64,000 nt of DNA from positions 868,001-932,000 of the forward strand of contig NZ_JAWCUD010000001.1 in NCBI RefSeq assembly GCF_032461945.1. The letters are read 5' to 3'. The position numbers and the translations under genes were made by a program. Under the pieces are notes generated by a model. The model was not told the origin of the DNA and did not search any database. It saw only the letters and a list, made by a program, of their open reading frames with translations. Below, piece by piece: positions 35,358-44,493 of this stretch (position 1 is the first letter of the stretch; every line of letters starts with the position of its first letter). This stretch comes from Paenibacillus_E violae (GTDB lineage: Bacteria > Bacillota > Bacilli > Paenibacillales > NBRC-103111).

Positions 35358-36360
35358 CCGTCATAGCCGTGGACAACGCTTTAGAGATGGTGAGCAGGGA
35401 AGCTTTACATTAGAAGCGTCCCTAGTGTTACCACTCATCTTATTTGGCACAATTACTGTCCTTTTCGTTAGTCTATACGCCTATCAAAAAGTGTCTCTTC
35501 AGCAAATCGCTAGAACAGCAGCTGAACGGTTAGCTTTTACTTGGGACAACAGTCACAAAGATTTGGTGACAGGCAACTTTAACCCCTCGGAGACGGATGG
35601 GCTCTACTTTCGACTTACACAAAACCACGTATCCGATTTATTTGGAAGACTGGTGTCGAACGATTCATCCGAGATTGCACTTCCATCGGGAGCTGCTGGC
35701 AATCTCGTCGAGAGAAAGCTGGCTAAATCGTCTGAATTGCTGCCTCAAGGTGTTACGGGATCAGCCAAGTTTTCTAATTTTATTCTAGACCAACAAGTCG
35801 AGGTGAAACTTCAAAAAGCTTTTCATATATCACCAGTTATGAGCAAATGGTTTAGGGCTAATCAAACAGGCGGCACTGCTGTCTCGCACGTTGTTGAGCC
35901 AGTTGAGCTTATTCGATTAACGGATATTACACGGACATATTTTAAAACGATCAAGGACCGGATTTCTCCACAAAAAGCAAGAGAAGCACTTGCAGAACCT
36001 ACACAAAGTGACCTGTCAGGTCCGAGTATCACGATTAAATCGGAACGGCAGGCCGCGGCGTATTTGCGATCTTTGGTTAGTGGCACTGAGGTGGTTTTGA
36101 CGACAGAGTCTGGTAAAAGCAGAACAGTCGACGCATTGGATGCTCGCGGAATTGGTCATCAAGCCTTTTATAGTTTGACAGAGGCTCAGCTTCGAATGGA
36201 GCAGCTTCCTAAGGATCTCGAACTTATCCATCAAGGCGCTCAAGTGAAAGGTGTCGTGTGGCATTTCTTCAAAAAAGATGCAGGAGGCAAAGGTATGCCC
36301 TCCAATGCTTTTCGAAAAGAGCTTGAGCGGAAAGGGATCGTCGTTGTTATTCATAATTAG
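35323..36360 (+). CDS. TadE-like pseudopilin
   Basis: 345 residues from GTG 35323, six bases after AAGGTGG; a TTG at 35275 and a GTG at 35347 are alternatives without a comparable site. GEQGSFTLEASLVLPLILFGTITVLFVSLY is the TadE-type processing site and helix. The large extracellular part has no cysteines and no familiar domain. It overlaps flp by 35 bases, so its translation must depend on ribosomes that are finishing flp. Confidence 0.75.
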   Translation: MRQVQLLAVRHSRHSRGQRFRDGEQGSFTLEASLVLPLILFGTITVLFVSLYAYQKVSLQQIARTAAERLAFTWDNSHKDLVTGNFNPSETDGLYFRLTQNHVSDLFGRLVSNDSSEIALPSGAAGNLVERKLAKSSELLPQGVTGSAKFSNFILDQQVEVKLQKAFHISPVMSKWFRANQTGGTAVSHVVEPVELIRLTDITRTYFKTIKDRISPQKAREALAEPTQSDLSGPSITIKSERQAAAYLRSLVSGTEVVLTTESGKSRTVDALDARGIGHQAFYSLTEAQLRMEQLPKDLELIHQGAQVKGVVWHFFKKDAGGKGMPSNAFRKELERKGIVVVIHN

Positions 36361-36374
36361 AATGGGGGAAGTTT

Positions 36375-38663
36375 TTGAAGAGATTCGTTCGATCAGAAAG
36401 AGGGGCTGTTTCCGTCTATCTGATTCTAATCATTGTGCCGGTCTTTTTATTTCAAGCGGTACTCATTGATTTTGCCAGAATTAAATTGGCGGAAAAAGAG
36501 ACCGAATCAGCGGTCAAGGCTGCTGCGCGCTCAGTGATGTCATCTTTTGATACAGAGCTTCAAGCAATGGGCTTATATGGGCTGGGCATCTCACAAGAGA
36601 AGGCGGAGGAAGTTTTTCGAACGGTTTTTGCTAATAACTTGTCAAGTCAAGTATCGTCAGGTGCTTTTCATTATGTGGGCACTAAAGCGATTGATCATGG
36701 AGAACGTGTTACACCTGTTTATGCGTTAGCCAGCCATGAAATTTTTGAGCGTCAATTGTTGGAGGATATGAAAATCAAGGCACCAATTGAATTCACACTG
36801 GAGATAACGGATAAATTTCGCAAAACAGGAACGAAAGCTCCCTTTCAGTTTGGAAGCCAATTCTCTAAGGAGGCCGCGGAGCTAGAAAAGCTTATAGATC
36901 AAAGAGAAAAACAGCTGGATGAAGCTTGGCAGAGTAGTGAAGAGCTTTATCACAAAACGAGCTTATACCATAGCAAATACCAATCACGTATCACAGAATT
37001 GGACGGTTTAGCATCCCAAATTGGCATACATACCGCAGATGAAGTGCGAAATGAAATCGTTCAGGTAGAAAATCAGCTGCAATCTGTTCAGGCATCGATT
37101 AGAGACTTGGATATGTCCATTGCCGCGATCAGTCGCGCAGGTTCGGGCGGTGTGGCAGGCATTCGGGCAATATTGGAATCCCGTCAGGCATTGGGGACTC
37201 AAGCTCAGCTACTATCTCAAAAACTAAATGATCTTCAAAATTTGCTTCAATTAATTATTAAATATGTGGCCCTCCTTGCTGCTACTAAGCTCGAAGTTCA
37301 GGCAAATGCCAAAGAAATTGGGTTACTGCAGCAGGAGATCGAGCCGGCCCTGCGAACGGCCAAACAACAAAATGATGATATTCGCACGAAGCTTAATGGG
37401 ATTACTTCAAGACCAAATACAGGGAATGCGGGGACTAGTGCGAACGAGGTTTTTCAAAGTGTTCCTGTGATGGGAGATGAATACTTCTATAAGTACCAGA
37501 CAGCTATTGCAAGCATTACAGCATTATTTACAGCTTTTCATGAGGTAGTTGACTCTGTACAACTTTATACTGCTGAAAATACAAACAAAGCAAATCAAGC
37601 CAATGTTGCTTACTGGAAGGAATCGCAGGAATTTTATAACAAGCAAAGCGTATTAGAGAGAACGAGAATGGAACAAAACAGTGCTATCTCAGCTAATAAA
37701 CAGCAGCAAAAAAGTAAGATTCAAATGATATTGGATCAAGCGAAGCAATCGATCGGTGGATGCAGCTTAGTGAATGCTCAGAGTAGTGATGATGAACGTT
37801 ATGATCGTCTTCAAGGTACTGGTTCACAATCTTCTTCATCCACCAAAGGTTTCTACCAGAAATATCGGGAAGCTAATGCACAGGAAGCCTCTATCGGCAG
37901 CGAAATTGCTTACGATTTAGAGAAATCTGAGCCGGTTAGCCTCAAAGCAATGGATATGCTTGCAGCCTTCAACAATGCGGCGGAGGTTATGCGTAACGAG
38001 CTATATGTGAATGAATATGCGCTTACTAAATTCAACTACCGGACGATTGCTTTGGAAAAAGATCAAACAGGCAATCCCAAAACCTCAAGTGAGCGAGCAG
38101 ATCCGAGAACACACGCGTTAGCAAACCAAGAGGTAGAATATGTACTATATGGATTCTCCTCCTGTTCAGCGAATATTTCATCGGCTTATGCGGAAATGTT
38201 CTCTTTCCGTCTGGCAATTCGAACCGTTGAGGCTCTGCTTGATCCTAAAAAGGAACTGCTTAATCTTGGCTCACCGCTGCTGGTACTTCTGGCTGCAGCA
38301 GCAGAAGGGGCTGTTTTGGCTTTCCAAGACATGACAAAGCTGGTGAATGGAGAAGCCGTAGAGTTATCCGCAAAAATAGCAGCCCCAGCCTTAAGCTTGA
38401 CTTATAAGGATTATTTACGGGTCTTTATGCTCATACATAGCAATAACACGAAGCAAATGGCTAGAATGCAGGCGCTTATAGAGCTTGAAACCGGAAGGGA
38501 TTTAATGCAAGCTACGACATATTTACAAGGTAACGCCTCAAGTGATATTAAGCTGTGGTTTATTCCTCAGATCATGAAACTCCTGGATGGGAGCGGGTTA
38601 TTAGGCTGCAAAGTAACAGGGAATCGATGCCAATTTTCTAGCTCAGCTGCAGTAGCGTATTGA
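36375..38663 (+). CDS. TadG/TadE-like membrane-anchored coiled-coil protein
   Basis: 762 residues from TTG 36375, six bases after GGGGGAA. The N-terminus RSERGAVSVYLILIIVPVFLFQAVLIDFARI is a TadG-like anchor that lacks the usual prepilin Gly-x4-Glu. A long helical coiled-coil stretch spans about 170-480 (many EK and QL heptads). A second hydrophobic patch near 640-665 may be a further span. Probably a minor structural Tad component facing outwards. Far larger than typical TadE. Confidence 0.65.
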   Translation: MKRFVRSERGAVSVYLILIIVPVFLFQAVLIDFARIKLAEKETESAVKAAARSVMSSFDTELQAMGLYGLGISQEKAEEVFRTVFANNLSSQVSSGAFHYVGTKAIDHGERVTPVYALASHEIFERQLLEDMKIKAPIEFTLEITDKFRKTGTKAPFQFGSQFSKEAAELEKLIDQREKQLDEAWQSSEELYHKTSLYHSKYQSRITELDGLASQIGIHTADEVRNEIVQVENQLQSVQASIRDLDMSIAAISRAGSGGVAGIRAILESRQALGTQAQLLSQKLNDLQNLLQLIIKYVALLAATKLEVQANAKEIGLLQQEIEPALRTAKQQNDDIRTKLNGITSRPNTGNAGTSANEVFQSVPVMGDEYFYKYQTAIASITALFTAFHEVVDSVQLYTAENTNKANQANVAYWKESQEFYNKQSVLERTRMEQNSAISANKQQQKSKIQMILDQAKQSIGGCSLVNAQSSDDERYDRLQGTGSQSSSSTKGFYQKYREANAQEASIGSEIAYDLEKSEPVSLKAMDMLAAFNNAAEVMRNELYVNEYALTKFNYRTIALEKDQTGNPKTSSERADPRTHALANQEVEYVLYGFSSCSANISSAYAEMFSFRLAIRTVEALLDPKKELLNLGSPLLVLLAAAAEGAVLAFQDMTKLVNGEAVELSAKIAAPALSLTYKDYLRVFMLIHSNNTKQMARMQALIELETGRDLMQATTYLQGNASSDIKLWFIPQIMKLLDGSGLLGCKVTGNRCQFSSSAAVAY

Positions 38664-38680
38664 ATGTTGGGAGGGGCATT

Positions 38681-39346
38681 ATGCTGCATAAGTTTTACAG
38701 TGAACAAAAGGGAGGCATCGTATTGGAAGCTGCTTTAATACTACCTTTTTTCCTTGCCTTTGTTGTTGGCCTTGTCATTTGTATTCAAATTGCATGCCTG
38801 GAGATGGCGCTGCAAGCCGGTGTGTCTGAAGCTACGAAAACTATAGCTGGTCAGTTATACCCAGTAAGACTTCTCGTGCAAGAAGCTAAAGTGAAATTTG
38901 AGCAGAGTGGACCAGCTGAAATCATAAATTCAGCCATCGGCCATGTTCAATCTGCACGAGAACAAGTGTCAAACACGGAAAGTTTAGCAGATGAGTATGC
39001 CGCATATATCCCAGAACCGCTGCTCGAATTAGTTAAATGGGAGAAAGAGAAGCGGCTGCAAGGCGAGGAGTTAGTGACAGAAGGGAAAGATGAACTGCTC
39101 GAGCAGCAAGTTAACCCCCGCTTACATGCCGCGTTTACTCCGATTATTTACGCTTTTTGCGATGATTCAACCGTACAGAGAAATAACTTTAAAGTTGTTT
39201 CTGTGACTCTTCCAAGTTTGTATAACGATGGTGAAGCTTATTTTGGAATTGAGGCGGAGATTTCGTATCGATTACCGATCCCGTTTTTAAGCCAATCGAT
39301 TATTTTGAAAAAGAGGGCATTTGAACGAGCGTGGGTAGGTGCCTAA
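38681..39346 (+). CDS. TadE-like minor pseudopilin
   Basis: 221 residues from ATG 38681 behind GGGAGGGG. SEQKGGIVLEAALILPFFLAFVVGLVICI is the TadE processing site and helix, with Glu at +5 or so. A charged coiled-coil-like middle (EKEKRLQGEELVTEGKDELLEQQ) is followed by a beta-rich end. Third TadE/TadG-type protein in the operon. Confidence 0.75.
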   Translation: MLHKFYSEQKGGIVLEAALILPFFLAFVVGLVICIQIACLEMALQAGVSEATKTIAGQLYPVRLLVQEAKVKFEQSGPAEIINSAIGHVQSAREQVSNTESLADEYAAYIPEPLLELVKWEKEKRLQGEELVTEGKDELLEQQVNPRLHAAFTPIIYAFCDDSTVQRNNFKVVSVTLPSLYNDGEAYFGIEAEISYRLPIPFLSQSIILKKRAFERAWVGA

Positions 39347-39375
39347 TTGCCATCTCTAATAGAGGAGGGCTTTGA

Positions 39376-39879
39376 ATTCAATATTTACTATTGATTTTTG
39401 TTACGATTGCTTTTGTTACTGATGTACGAAAAGCGGTGATCCCCAACATATTAACCATTAGCGGAGCGGTGGTGGGAATCATGTTGAACGTGTCGATAAG
39501 CGGAATGAACGGATTAACTTTCTCGCTAATAGGGGCAGGAAGTGCACTTATGGCAATGTTCCTGCTCTATTTAATAGGTGCGCTTGGGGCTGGGGATGTG
39601 AAGCTCTTTACCGCTATAGGAGCTATGATGGGTTTCAGTTTTGTTTTCCAATTGATGCTATATTCCATACTCTGCGCCGCATTGATAGGGCTTGTTTTAT
39701 TACTGATGCACAAACAAATGGCGGAAACGGGGCTGAAGCTGATGAAGTGGCTTTTTTCAATTATCGTGTTACATGATCTGAACATCGTAAAGGGAATGAA
39801 ACGTGATGCTAATATCAAGTTTCCTTTTATGTATGCAGTTATGCCAGCTGTCGCAATGACCTGGTATTACTCTATTTAA
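39376..39879 (+). CDS. tadV: TadV/CpaA-type prepilin peptidase
   Basis: 167 residues if translation starts at ATT 39376, six bases after a perfect AGGAGGG. The first standard start, TTG 39391, is 21 bases from that site and would remove half of the first membrane helix (QYLLLIFVTIAFVTD). The two A24 aspartates are in TDVRKAVIPN and GALGAGDVKLF. No DiS_P_DiS zinc domain, as expected for Tad peptidases. It matures Flp and the TadE-like proteins. This adds a second prepilin peptidase to the window; the other is PilD at 16625. Confidence 0.8.
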   Translation: MQYLLLIFVTIAFVTDVRKAVIPNILTISGAVVGIMLNVSISGMNGLTFSLIGAGSALMAMFLLYLIGALGAGDVKLFTAIGAMMGFSFVFQLMLYSILCAALIGLVLLLMHKQMAETGLKLMKWLFSIIVLHDLNIVKGMKRDANIKFPFMYAVMPAVAMTWYYSI

Positions 39880-39893
39880 GATGAGGTGGGCCT

Positions 39894-41327
39894 GTGACAG
39901 AGGAATTATTCGGACTGCGATATGAATTTGTATATCAACATGGCCATTGTATGCGTCTTTTTAAAGACGATGGGGAGGGTTTGACCGTTGATGCTCTTTC
40001 AACTTTGCAAATCAAGATGCTTGAGGCGAACACGATACCAAACATGCTTCCGCTTGAAATCCAGGAGATAGATCATCGAATAAGCCTGCTTTATAGCTTA
40101 ACAGCTAAGAGAATGCTTGCTCAGGTTCTTAAGGTTGAGGAGCTTTCCAAGTCTCAATTCGCCAAGCTCATGTACGCAATTGTTTGTGTGATAGATGATA
40201 GTAAAAATTACATGCTGCATGAGACGGGATTTGTCCTGAAAGATAATTTCATCTTTATAGGCAGTGACTGGTCCGATGTATTTTTGACGTATGTGCCTAT
40301 GGAACAAAGCACGAAGGAATGGAGTGTATGCAATGCAATAAAGGATTTAATGAGGCAGATTGCTTCAAAGTTGAACGACAAAGTAAAGCAAGATATAGAC
40401 GCTTGGCTAGACACCGATGCCTTGCCATGTACGCCGCAAACTCTTCAAAATTTCAAAACGAACCTGTTAAAACTAATGGACCTGCAAACTCTGGTTCACG
40501 ATGGACTGCCAAAGCCGGTTAGGAAACAAAATAGGATCATTAACCAGATCAACACAACCACAAGCAATCCGTTGAAAGAGTCACCGATAAATACGCCAAT
40601 ATTGGATGTGAAACAGGATATAAACAATAGTCAAACGGCCTCTTTTTATCCAATCACACAGAGAGCGCAATTCATTGTCCTAATTGGTATCATAATCGTA
40701 ATGGCGTTTCTCTGGCAGCATCATGTTTCTTCTCCTACAACTAGTTCGCTGCACCTGTCAGCAGGAATAACAATTTTATTAGCAGATGTATGGTTTGTAT
40801 TAAAATTTCTTGGGCTGCCGCGGTACAGAAGTGACGGTGAAAAGCAGGTGCCGTTCTTTTCCGATAAACCGGAGAAGTATTTTGAAAGTAATAAAGAGGC
40901 AATTACGGTATCTAATGTTGAACCTCAAGATATTCAAAGTCATTATCAGAACTTACATATGCATACGACATTAATTCAAAACAACGCTAGGAATGCAACC
41001 GTTTTTCTAGGAAACCTTAAGCCGGAAGGGCCAAGGCTCGAAGTTCAGATGCAAGGAATGCCGAAATCAGTGCCAATCCTCAGCGATCACTTCACGATTG
41101 GCCGGGGAGATGCGAATTTAAAAGCGGATTATGTCTTGGAAGAAGCAGGTGTTTCCCGAATCCATGCTGAAATAACAAAATGCGATAAGGGTTATGCACT
41201 GAAGGATACAGGTTCAACGAATGGAACTTCTCTCAATGGAGAACCGATTGTGACCTATCAATCTTACTTGCTAAAAGATGGCGACGAGATTCAGATTGTG
41301 TGCCAAACCTTGATATTTCGATATTGA
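39894..41327 (+). CDS. DUF6382/FHA-domain membrane protein
   Basis: 477 residues from GTG 39894 after GAGGTGGG. The N-terminal 180 residues resemble the DUF6382 region found with Firmicute FHA proteins. Two membrane spans lie near 262-280 and 290-312. The C-terminal FHA domain (about 400-475) has FTIGRGD, VSRIHAEI and DTGSTNGTSLNG, the phosphothreonine-binding loops, all intact. It ends the Tad operon and is the natural reader for phosphorylation by the kinase at 28470. No terminator is seen after it. Confidence 0.8.
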   Translation: MTEELFGLRYEFVYQHGHCMRLFKDDGEGLTVDALSTLQIKMLEANTIPNMLPLEIQEIDHRISLLYSLTAKRMLAQVLKVEELSKSQFAKLMYAIVCVIDDSKNYMLHETGFVLKDNFIFIGSDWSDVFLTYVPMEQSTKEWSVCNAIKDLMRQIASKLNDKVKQDIDAWLDTDALPCTPQTLQNFKTNLLKLMDLQTLVHDGLPKPVRKQNRIINQINTTTSNPLKESPINTPILDVKQDINNSQTASFYPITQRAQFIVLIGIIIVMAFLWQHHVSSPTTSSLHLSAGITILLADVWFVLKFLGLPRYRSDGEKQVPFFSDKPEKYFESNKEAITVSNVEPQDIQSHYQNLHMHTTLIQNNARNATVFLGNLKPEGPRLEVQMQGMPKSVPILSDHFTIGRGDANLKADYVLEEAGVSRIHAEITKCDKGYALKDTGSTNGTSLNGEPIVTYQSYLLKDGDEIQIVCQTLIFRY

Positions 41328-41339
41328 AAATTTAACTAT

Positions 41340-41368
41340 TTCCTGTCTACCTCTAGCAGTGGTATAAT
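41340..41368 (+). promoter_or_regulatory. Promoter of first ABC-F gene
   Basis: TTCCTG (41340-41345), 17-base spacer, TATAAT (41363-41368). A near-perfect -10 with a weak -35; it leaves a leader of about 45 bases before ATG 41423. Confidence 0.5.
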
Positions 41369-41422
41369 AAGAAGTCACGAGTATGTGCGATTTTTTAACA
41401 GACAGGAGTTTAGATTTTTAAA

Positions 41423-42985
41423 ATGAGTCTTTTGACGATAGAAGATTTGAGCCACAGTTTTGGGGATCGAACGTTGTTTAAAAATGTTTCCTTCCGTCTA
41501 CTGGCAGGCGAGCGCGTTGGCATAGTTGGAGCAAATGGTGTGGGGAAATCCACATTAATGAATATATTGACCGGAAAATTATTGAAAGATACAGGGAAAG
41601 TAGAATGGACGCCTCGAATTAAGTATGGGTATTTGGATCAGCATTCGGTATTAGCGGCTGGCAGGACGATTCGCGACATTTTACGCGATGCCTTCTTACC
41701 TCTTTTTGAAGAAGAGAGAGCTATGATGGCTATTACGGAAAAGATGGCGGATGCTTCGCCAGAAGAACTGGAAGTTCTTCTTGAGCAGATGGGCGAGATT
41801 CAGGAGCGTTTGGAAATCGGCGGTTTCTACTTGCTGGATGTCAAAATCGAAGAGATGGCGAACGGACTTGGCCTTAATGTCATTGGCTTAGACCGTGATG
41901 TGACATCGTTAAGCGGTGGGCAGCGGACCAAAGTTCTTTTGGCCAAACTCCTCTTGGAGAAACCAACTGTGCTGCTGTTAGACGAGCCTACGAACTATTT
42001 GGACGTCGAACACATTGAGTGGTTGAAAAACTATCTCAAAGATTATCCGTTTGCGTTTATGTTGATTTCACATGATACGGAATTCATGAATGAAGTCGTT
42101 AACGTGATTTATCATTTGGAATTTACGAAGCTGACTCGTTATACAGCGAACTATGAGAAATTCCTGGACATGGCGGAAATGAACAAATCGCAACATATTG
42201 ATGCCTATGAGAAGCAGCAGGAGTACATTAAAAAGCAGGAAGACTTTATTGCCCGCAATAAAGCCAGGGCCTCCACCTCTACACGTGCCAAAAGCCGTCA
42301 GAAGCAGCTAGAGAAAGTGGATCGAATCGAAAAGCCGGAAACTGCGATGAAACCTACGTTTATATTTAAGGAATCTCGTACAAGTGGTAGAATTGTATTT
42401 GAGGCCGAAAATTTGGAAATTGGCTACGACCGACCGCTTTTACCGAAAATGAATGTGACGATTGAACGCGGCGAGAAAATTGCGATCGTTGGCTGTAACG
42501 GTGTGGGGAAATCTACACTGCTCAAAACGATTTTAGGCAAAATTGAACCTTTCAGCGGTAAAACGTATCAAGGCGATTACTTAAGTCCGGCTTATTTTGA
42601 GCAAGAGGTTAAAGCGCCCAATATGACTCCGATTGACGACGTTTGGAATGAGTTTTCTTCCATGAATCAGAATGAAGTCAGGGGCGCTCTTGCAAGGTGC
42701 GGTTTAAAAAATGAGCACATCACACGTGCCATGAGCATGCTCAGCGGGGGAGAACAAGCCAAAGTAAGGCTTTGCAAACTGCTGATGAGAGAAAGCAACT
42801 GGCTGTTGTTCGATGAGCCTACCAACCATTTGGACGTTGTGGCCAAAGAAGAACTTCAAAGAGCTTTGATCGCTTATAAAGGCACAGTTTTGCTTGTTTG
42901 CCACGAACCGGAATTTTATGAAGGTTGGGTAACCAGAGTTTGGAATGTGGAAGAATGGTCTGCCAAAGCAAAAGTAACCAATTAG
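41423..42985 (+). CDS. ABC-F family ATPase
   Basis: 520 residues with two nucleotide-binding domains and no membrane span. Both Walker A motifs (GANGVGKST near 37, GCNGVGKST near 357) and both signatures (LSGGQRTKV, LSGGEQAKV) are intact. The linker (about 240-300: AYEKQQEYIKKQEDFIARNKAR) is the P-site tRNA interaction motif of ABC-F proteins, which act on ribosomes in translation or antibiotic protection. The last H-loop is CHEPEF rather than SHD. AGGAG lies fourteen bases from ATG, a rather long spacing. Which subfamily cannot be told by eye. Confidence 0.85.
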   Translation: MSLLTIEDLSHSFGDRTLFKNVSFRLLAGERVGIVGANGVGKSTLMNILTGKLLKDTGKVEWTPRIKYGYLDQHSVLAAGRTIRDILRDAFLPLFEEERAMMAITEKMADASPEELEVLLEQMGEIQERLEIGGFYLLDVKIEEMANGLGLNVIGLDRDVTSLSGGQRTKVLLAKLLLEKPTVLLLDEPTNYLDVEHIEWLKNYLKDYPFAFMLISHDTEFMNEVVNVIYHLEFTKLTRYTANYEKFLDMAEMNKSQHIDAYEKQQEYIKKQEDFIARNKARASTSTRAKSRQKQLEKVDRIEKPETAMKPTFIFKESRTSGRIVFEAENLEIGYDRPLLPKMNVTIERGEKIAIVGCNGVGKSTLLKTILGKIEPFSGKTYQGDYLSPAYFEQEVKAPNMTPIDDVWNEFSSMNQNEVRGALARCGLKNEHITRAMSMLSGGEQAKVRLCKLLMRESNWLLFDEPTNHLDVVAKEELQRALIAYKGTVLLVCHEPEFYEGWVTRVWNVEEWSAKAKVTN

Positions 42986-42998
42986 GAGGAAATGTCCA

Positions 42999-43289
42999 AT
43001 GTTAACTCATGTTGTGTTTTTTAAGCTCAAAGATCGTAGCCCTGAAGCGGTGGAAGTAACGAAAGCGGTTCTTACGAACATGGAAGGGAAAATTCCAGTG
43101 TTGCGCCATATTGAAGTAGGGACGGATATTCTTCATTTGGAGCGTTCGTATGATATTGCACTGATTACAAAATTCGATTCCGTAGAAGATTTAAAAACAT
43201 ATGACACGCACCCTATTCATGAAGGTGTGAAGGCTCATATGAAGACAGTACTTGATGGGACTTCCATTTGCGTTGATTTTGTAAGCTAA
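42999..43289 (+). CDS. Dabb-family stress-response A/B barrel protein
   Basis: 96 residues, one Dabb domain: MLTHVVFFKLKDRSPEAV, VLRHIEVGTDI, YDIALITKFDSVEDLKTYDTHPIHE. Small dimeric alpha/beta barrels of this type occur in stress responses and some polyketide enzymes. It follows the ABC-F gene by 13 bases with AGGAGG. Function in Firmicutes is not established. Confidence 0.85.
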   Translation: MLTHVVFFKLKDRSPEAVEVTKAVLTNMEGKIPVLRHIEVGTDILHLERSYDIALITKFDSVEDLKTYDTHPIHEGVKAHMKTVLDGTSICVDFVS

Positions 43290-43311
43290 TTGGGTTTGAA
43301 AAACATAAGGG

Positions 43312-43394
43312 AACAGTGTAGTATCCTTAGAAGGGGCTAGCATTGCGGCTTATGCCGCTAGCGCAGCTAAAATTCCTAGGCTGCACTGTTTTTT
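43312..43394 (+). ncRNA. Candidate structured RNA ending in terminator
   Basis: An 83-base rod-like fold. An outer 10-bp stem (43312-43321 with 43381-43390), a second helix broken by a two-base mismatch (43325-43332 with 43373-43380) and an inner hairpin GCGGC-TTAT-GCCGC (43345-43358), then six T. Far more elaborate than an ordinary terminator. It may be a small RNA or the 3' end of the Dabb mRNA. No strong promoter is visible just upstream and no Rfam family comes to mind. Confidence 0.5.
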
Positions 43395-43443
43395 GTGTGT
43401 TTACAGGAATCTTAATAATTTATAGAAAAGGGAGGAATCCCGA

Positions 43444-44493
43444 GTGAAATCCAAATTAAATAAAGCTTATATGACGGAAGTACTCGAGATGCTGCTGCGT
43501 ACGCCAAGCCCGACGGGTTATACGCACCACATTATGAAAAAGGTCGAACAAGAAGTGAATAAGCTTGGTTATGAGCTTACATATACGAATAAGGGCTGTG
43601 GCATTGTGACGGTTCCTGGTGTCCGTAATGACCGGGTTATTGGTATTTCTGCGCATGTGGATACCCTAGGTGCAATGGTTCGTTCTATTAAAGAGAACGG
43701 CACGCTTAAGATCACTTCTTTGGGCGGATTCATGATGGGCGCTATTGAGAATGAATATGTTCAAATTCATACGCGCGACGAACGCGTTTATGATGGGACG
43801 ATTCTCACTTCAAGACCGTCTGTACACGTGTATGAAGATGCCAGAGAGTTCAAACGTGATGAAGCTAATATGGAAGTGCGTATCGATGAGCTTGTTAAAT
43901 CCAAAAAAGAAGTTCAGGATCTTGGTATCCGGGTTGGGGATTACATTTCGTTCGATCCGCGTGTACAAGTGAAGGAAAATGGCCTCGTGAAATCCCGTCA
44001 TTTGGATGATAAAGCGAGTGTGGCTTCGTTATTCGGATTACTAAGACTTATCAAAGAAGAAGGTCTACAACCGCTCTTCACGATAAAATTGTTTTTCTCC
44101 AATTATGAAGAGGTTGGGCATGGGTCATCTTTTATTCCAGATGATATTACCGATTTGATTGCCGTAGATATGGGTGCGCTTGGCGATGACTTGAGCGGTA
44201 GCGAACGTGATGTCTCCATTTGCGCGAAGGATTCGTCAGGTCCTTATGACTATCAAATGACTTCCAAAATGATTGAGCTTGCCGAGAAGTTGGAAATAGG
44301 CTACGCCGTTGATATTTATCCAAGGTATGGCTCAGACGCTTCGGCCGCGCTCAGAGGCGGACGCGATATTCGCGCCGCGCTGATAGGTCCTGGTGTTCAT
44401 GCGTCACACAGCATGGAGCGGACGCATATGGATGCTGTAGTTAACACAGCAGCGCTTCTTGCAGCCTATGTCATGGAGCCAGTGGAAGCATGA
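43444..44493 (+). CDS. M42-family metalloaminopeptidase
   Basis: 349 residues from GTG 43444, seven bases after GGGAGG. The dinuclear metal ligands of M42 (FrvX/YsdC) peptidases are seen: ISAHVDTLGAMV, RHLDDKASVASL and NYEEVGHGSS, then VDMGALGDD and PGVHASHSMERTH. These are cytoplasmic TET-like aminopeptidases working on short peptides. The next ABC-F gene overlaps its stop by four bases. Confidence 0.88.
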   Translation: MKSKLNKAYMTEVLEMLLRTPSPTGYTHHIMKKVEQEVNKLGYELTYTNKGCGIVTVPGVRNDRVIGISAHVDTLGAMVRSIKENGTLKITSLGGFMMGAIENEYVQIHTRDERVYDGTILTSRPSVHVYEDAREFKRDEANMEVRIDELVKSKKEVQDLGIRVGDYISFDPRVQVKENGLVKSRHLDDKASVASLFGLLRLIKEEGLQPLFTIKLFFSNYEEVGHGSSFIPDDITDLIAVDMGALGDDLSGSERDVSICAKDSSGPYDYQMTSKMIELAEKLEIGYAVDIYPRYGSDASAALRGGRDIRAALIGPGVHASHSMERTHMDAVVNTAALLAAYVMEPVEA

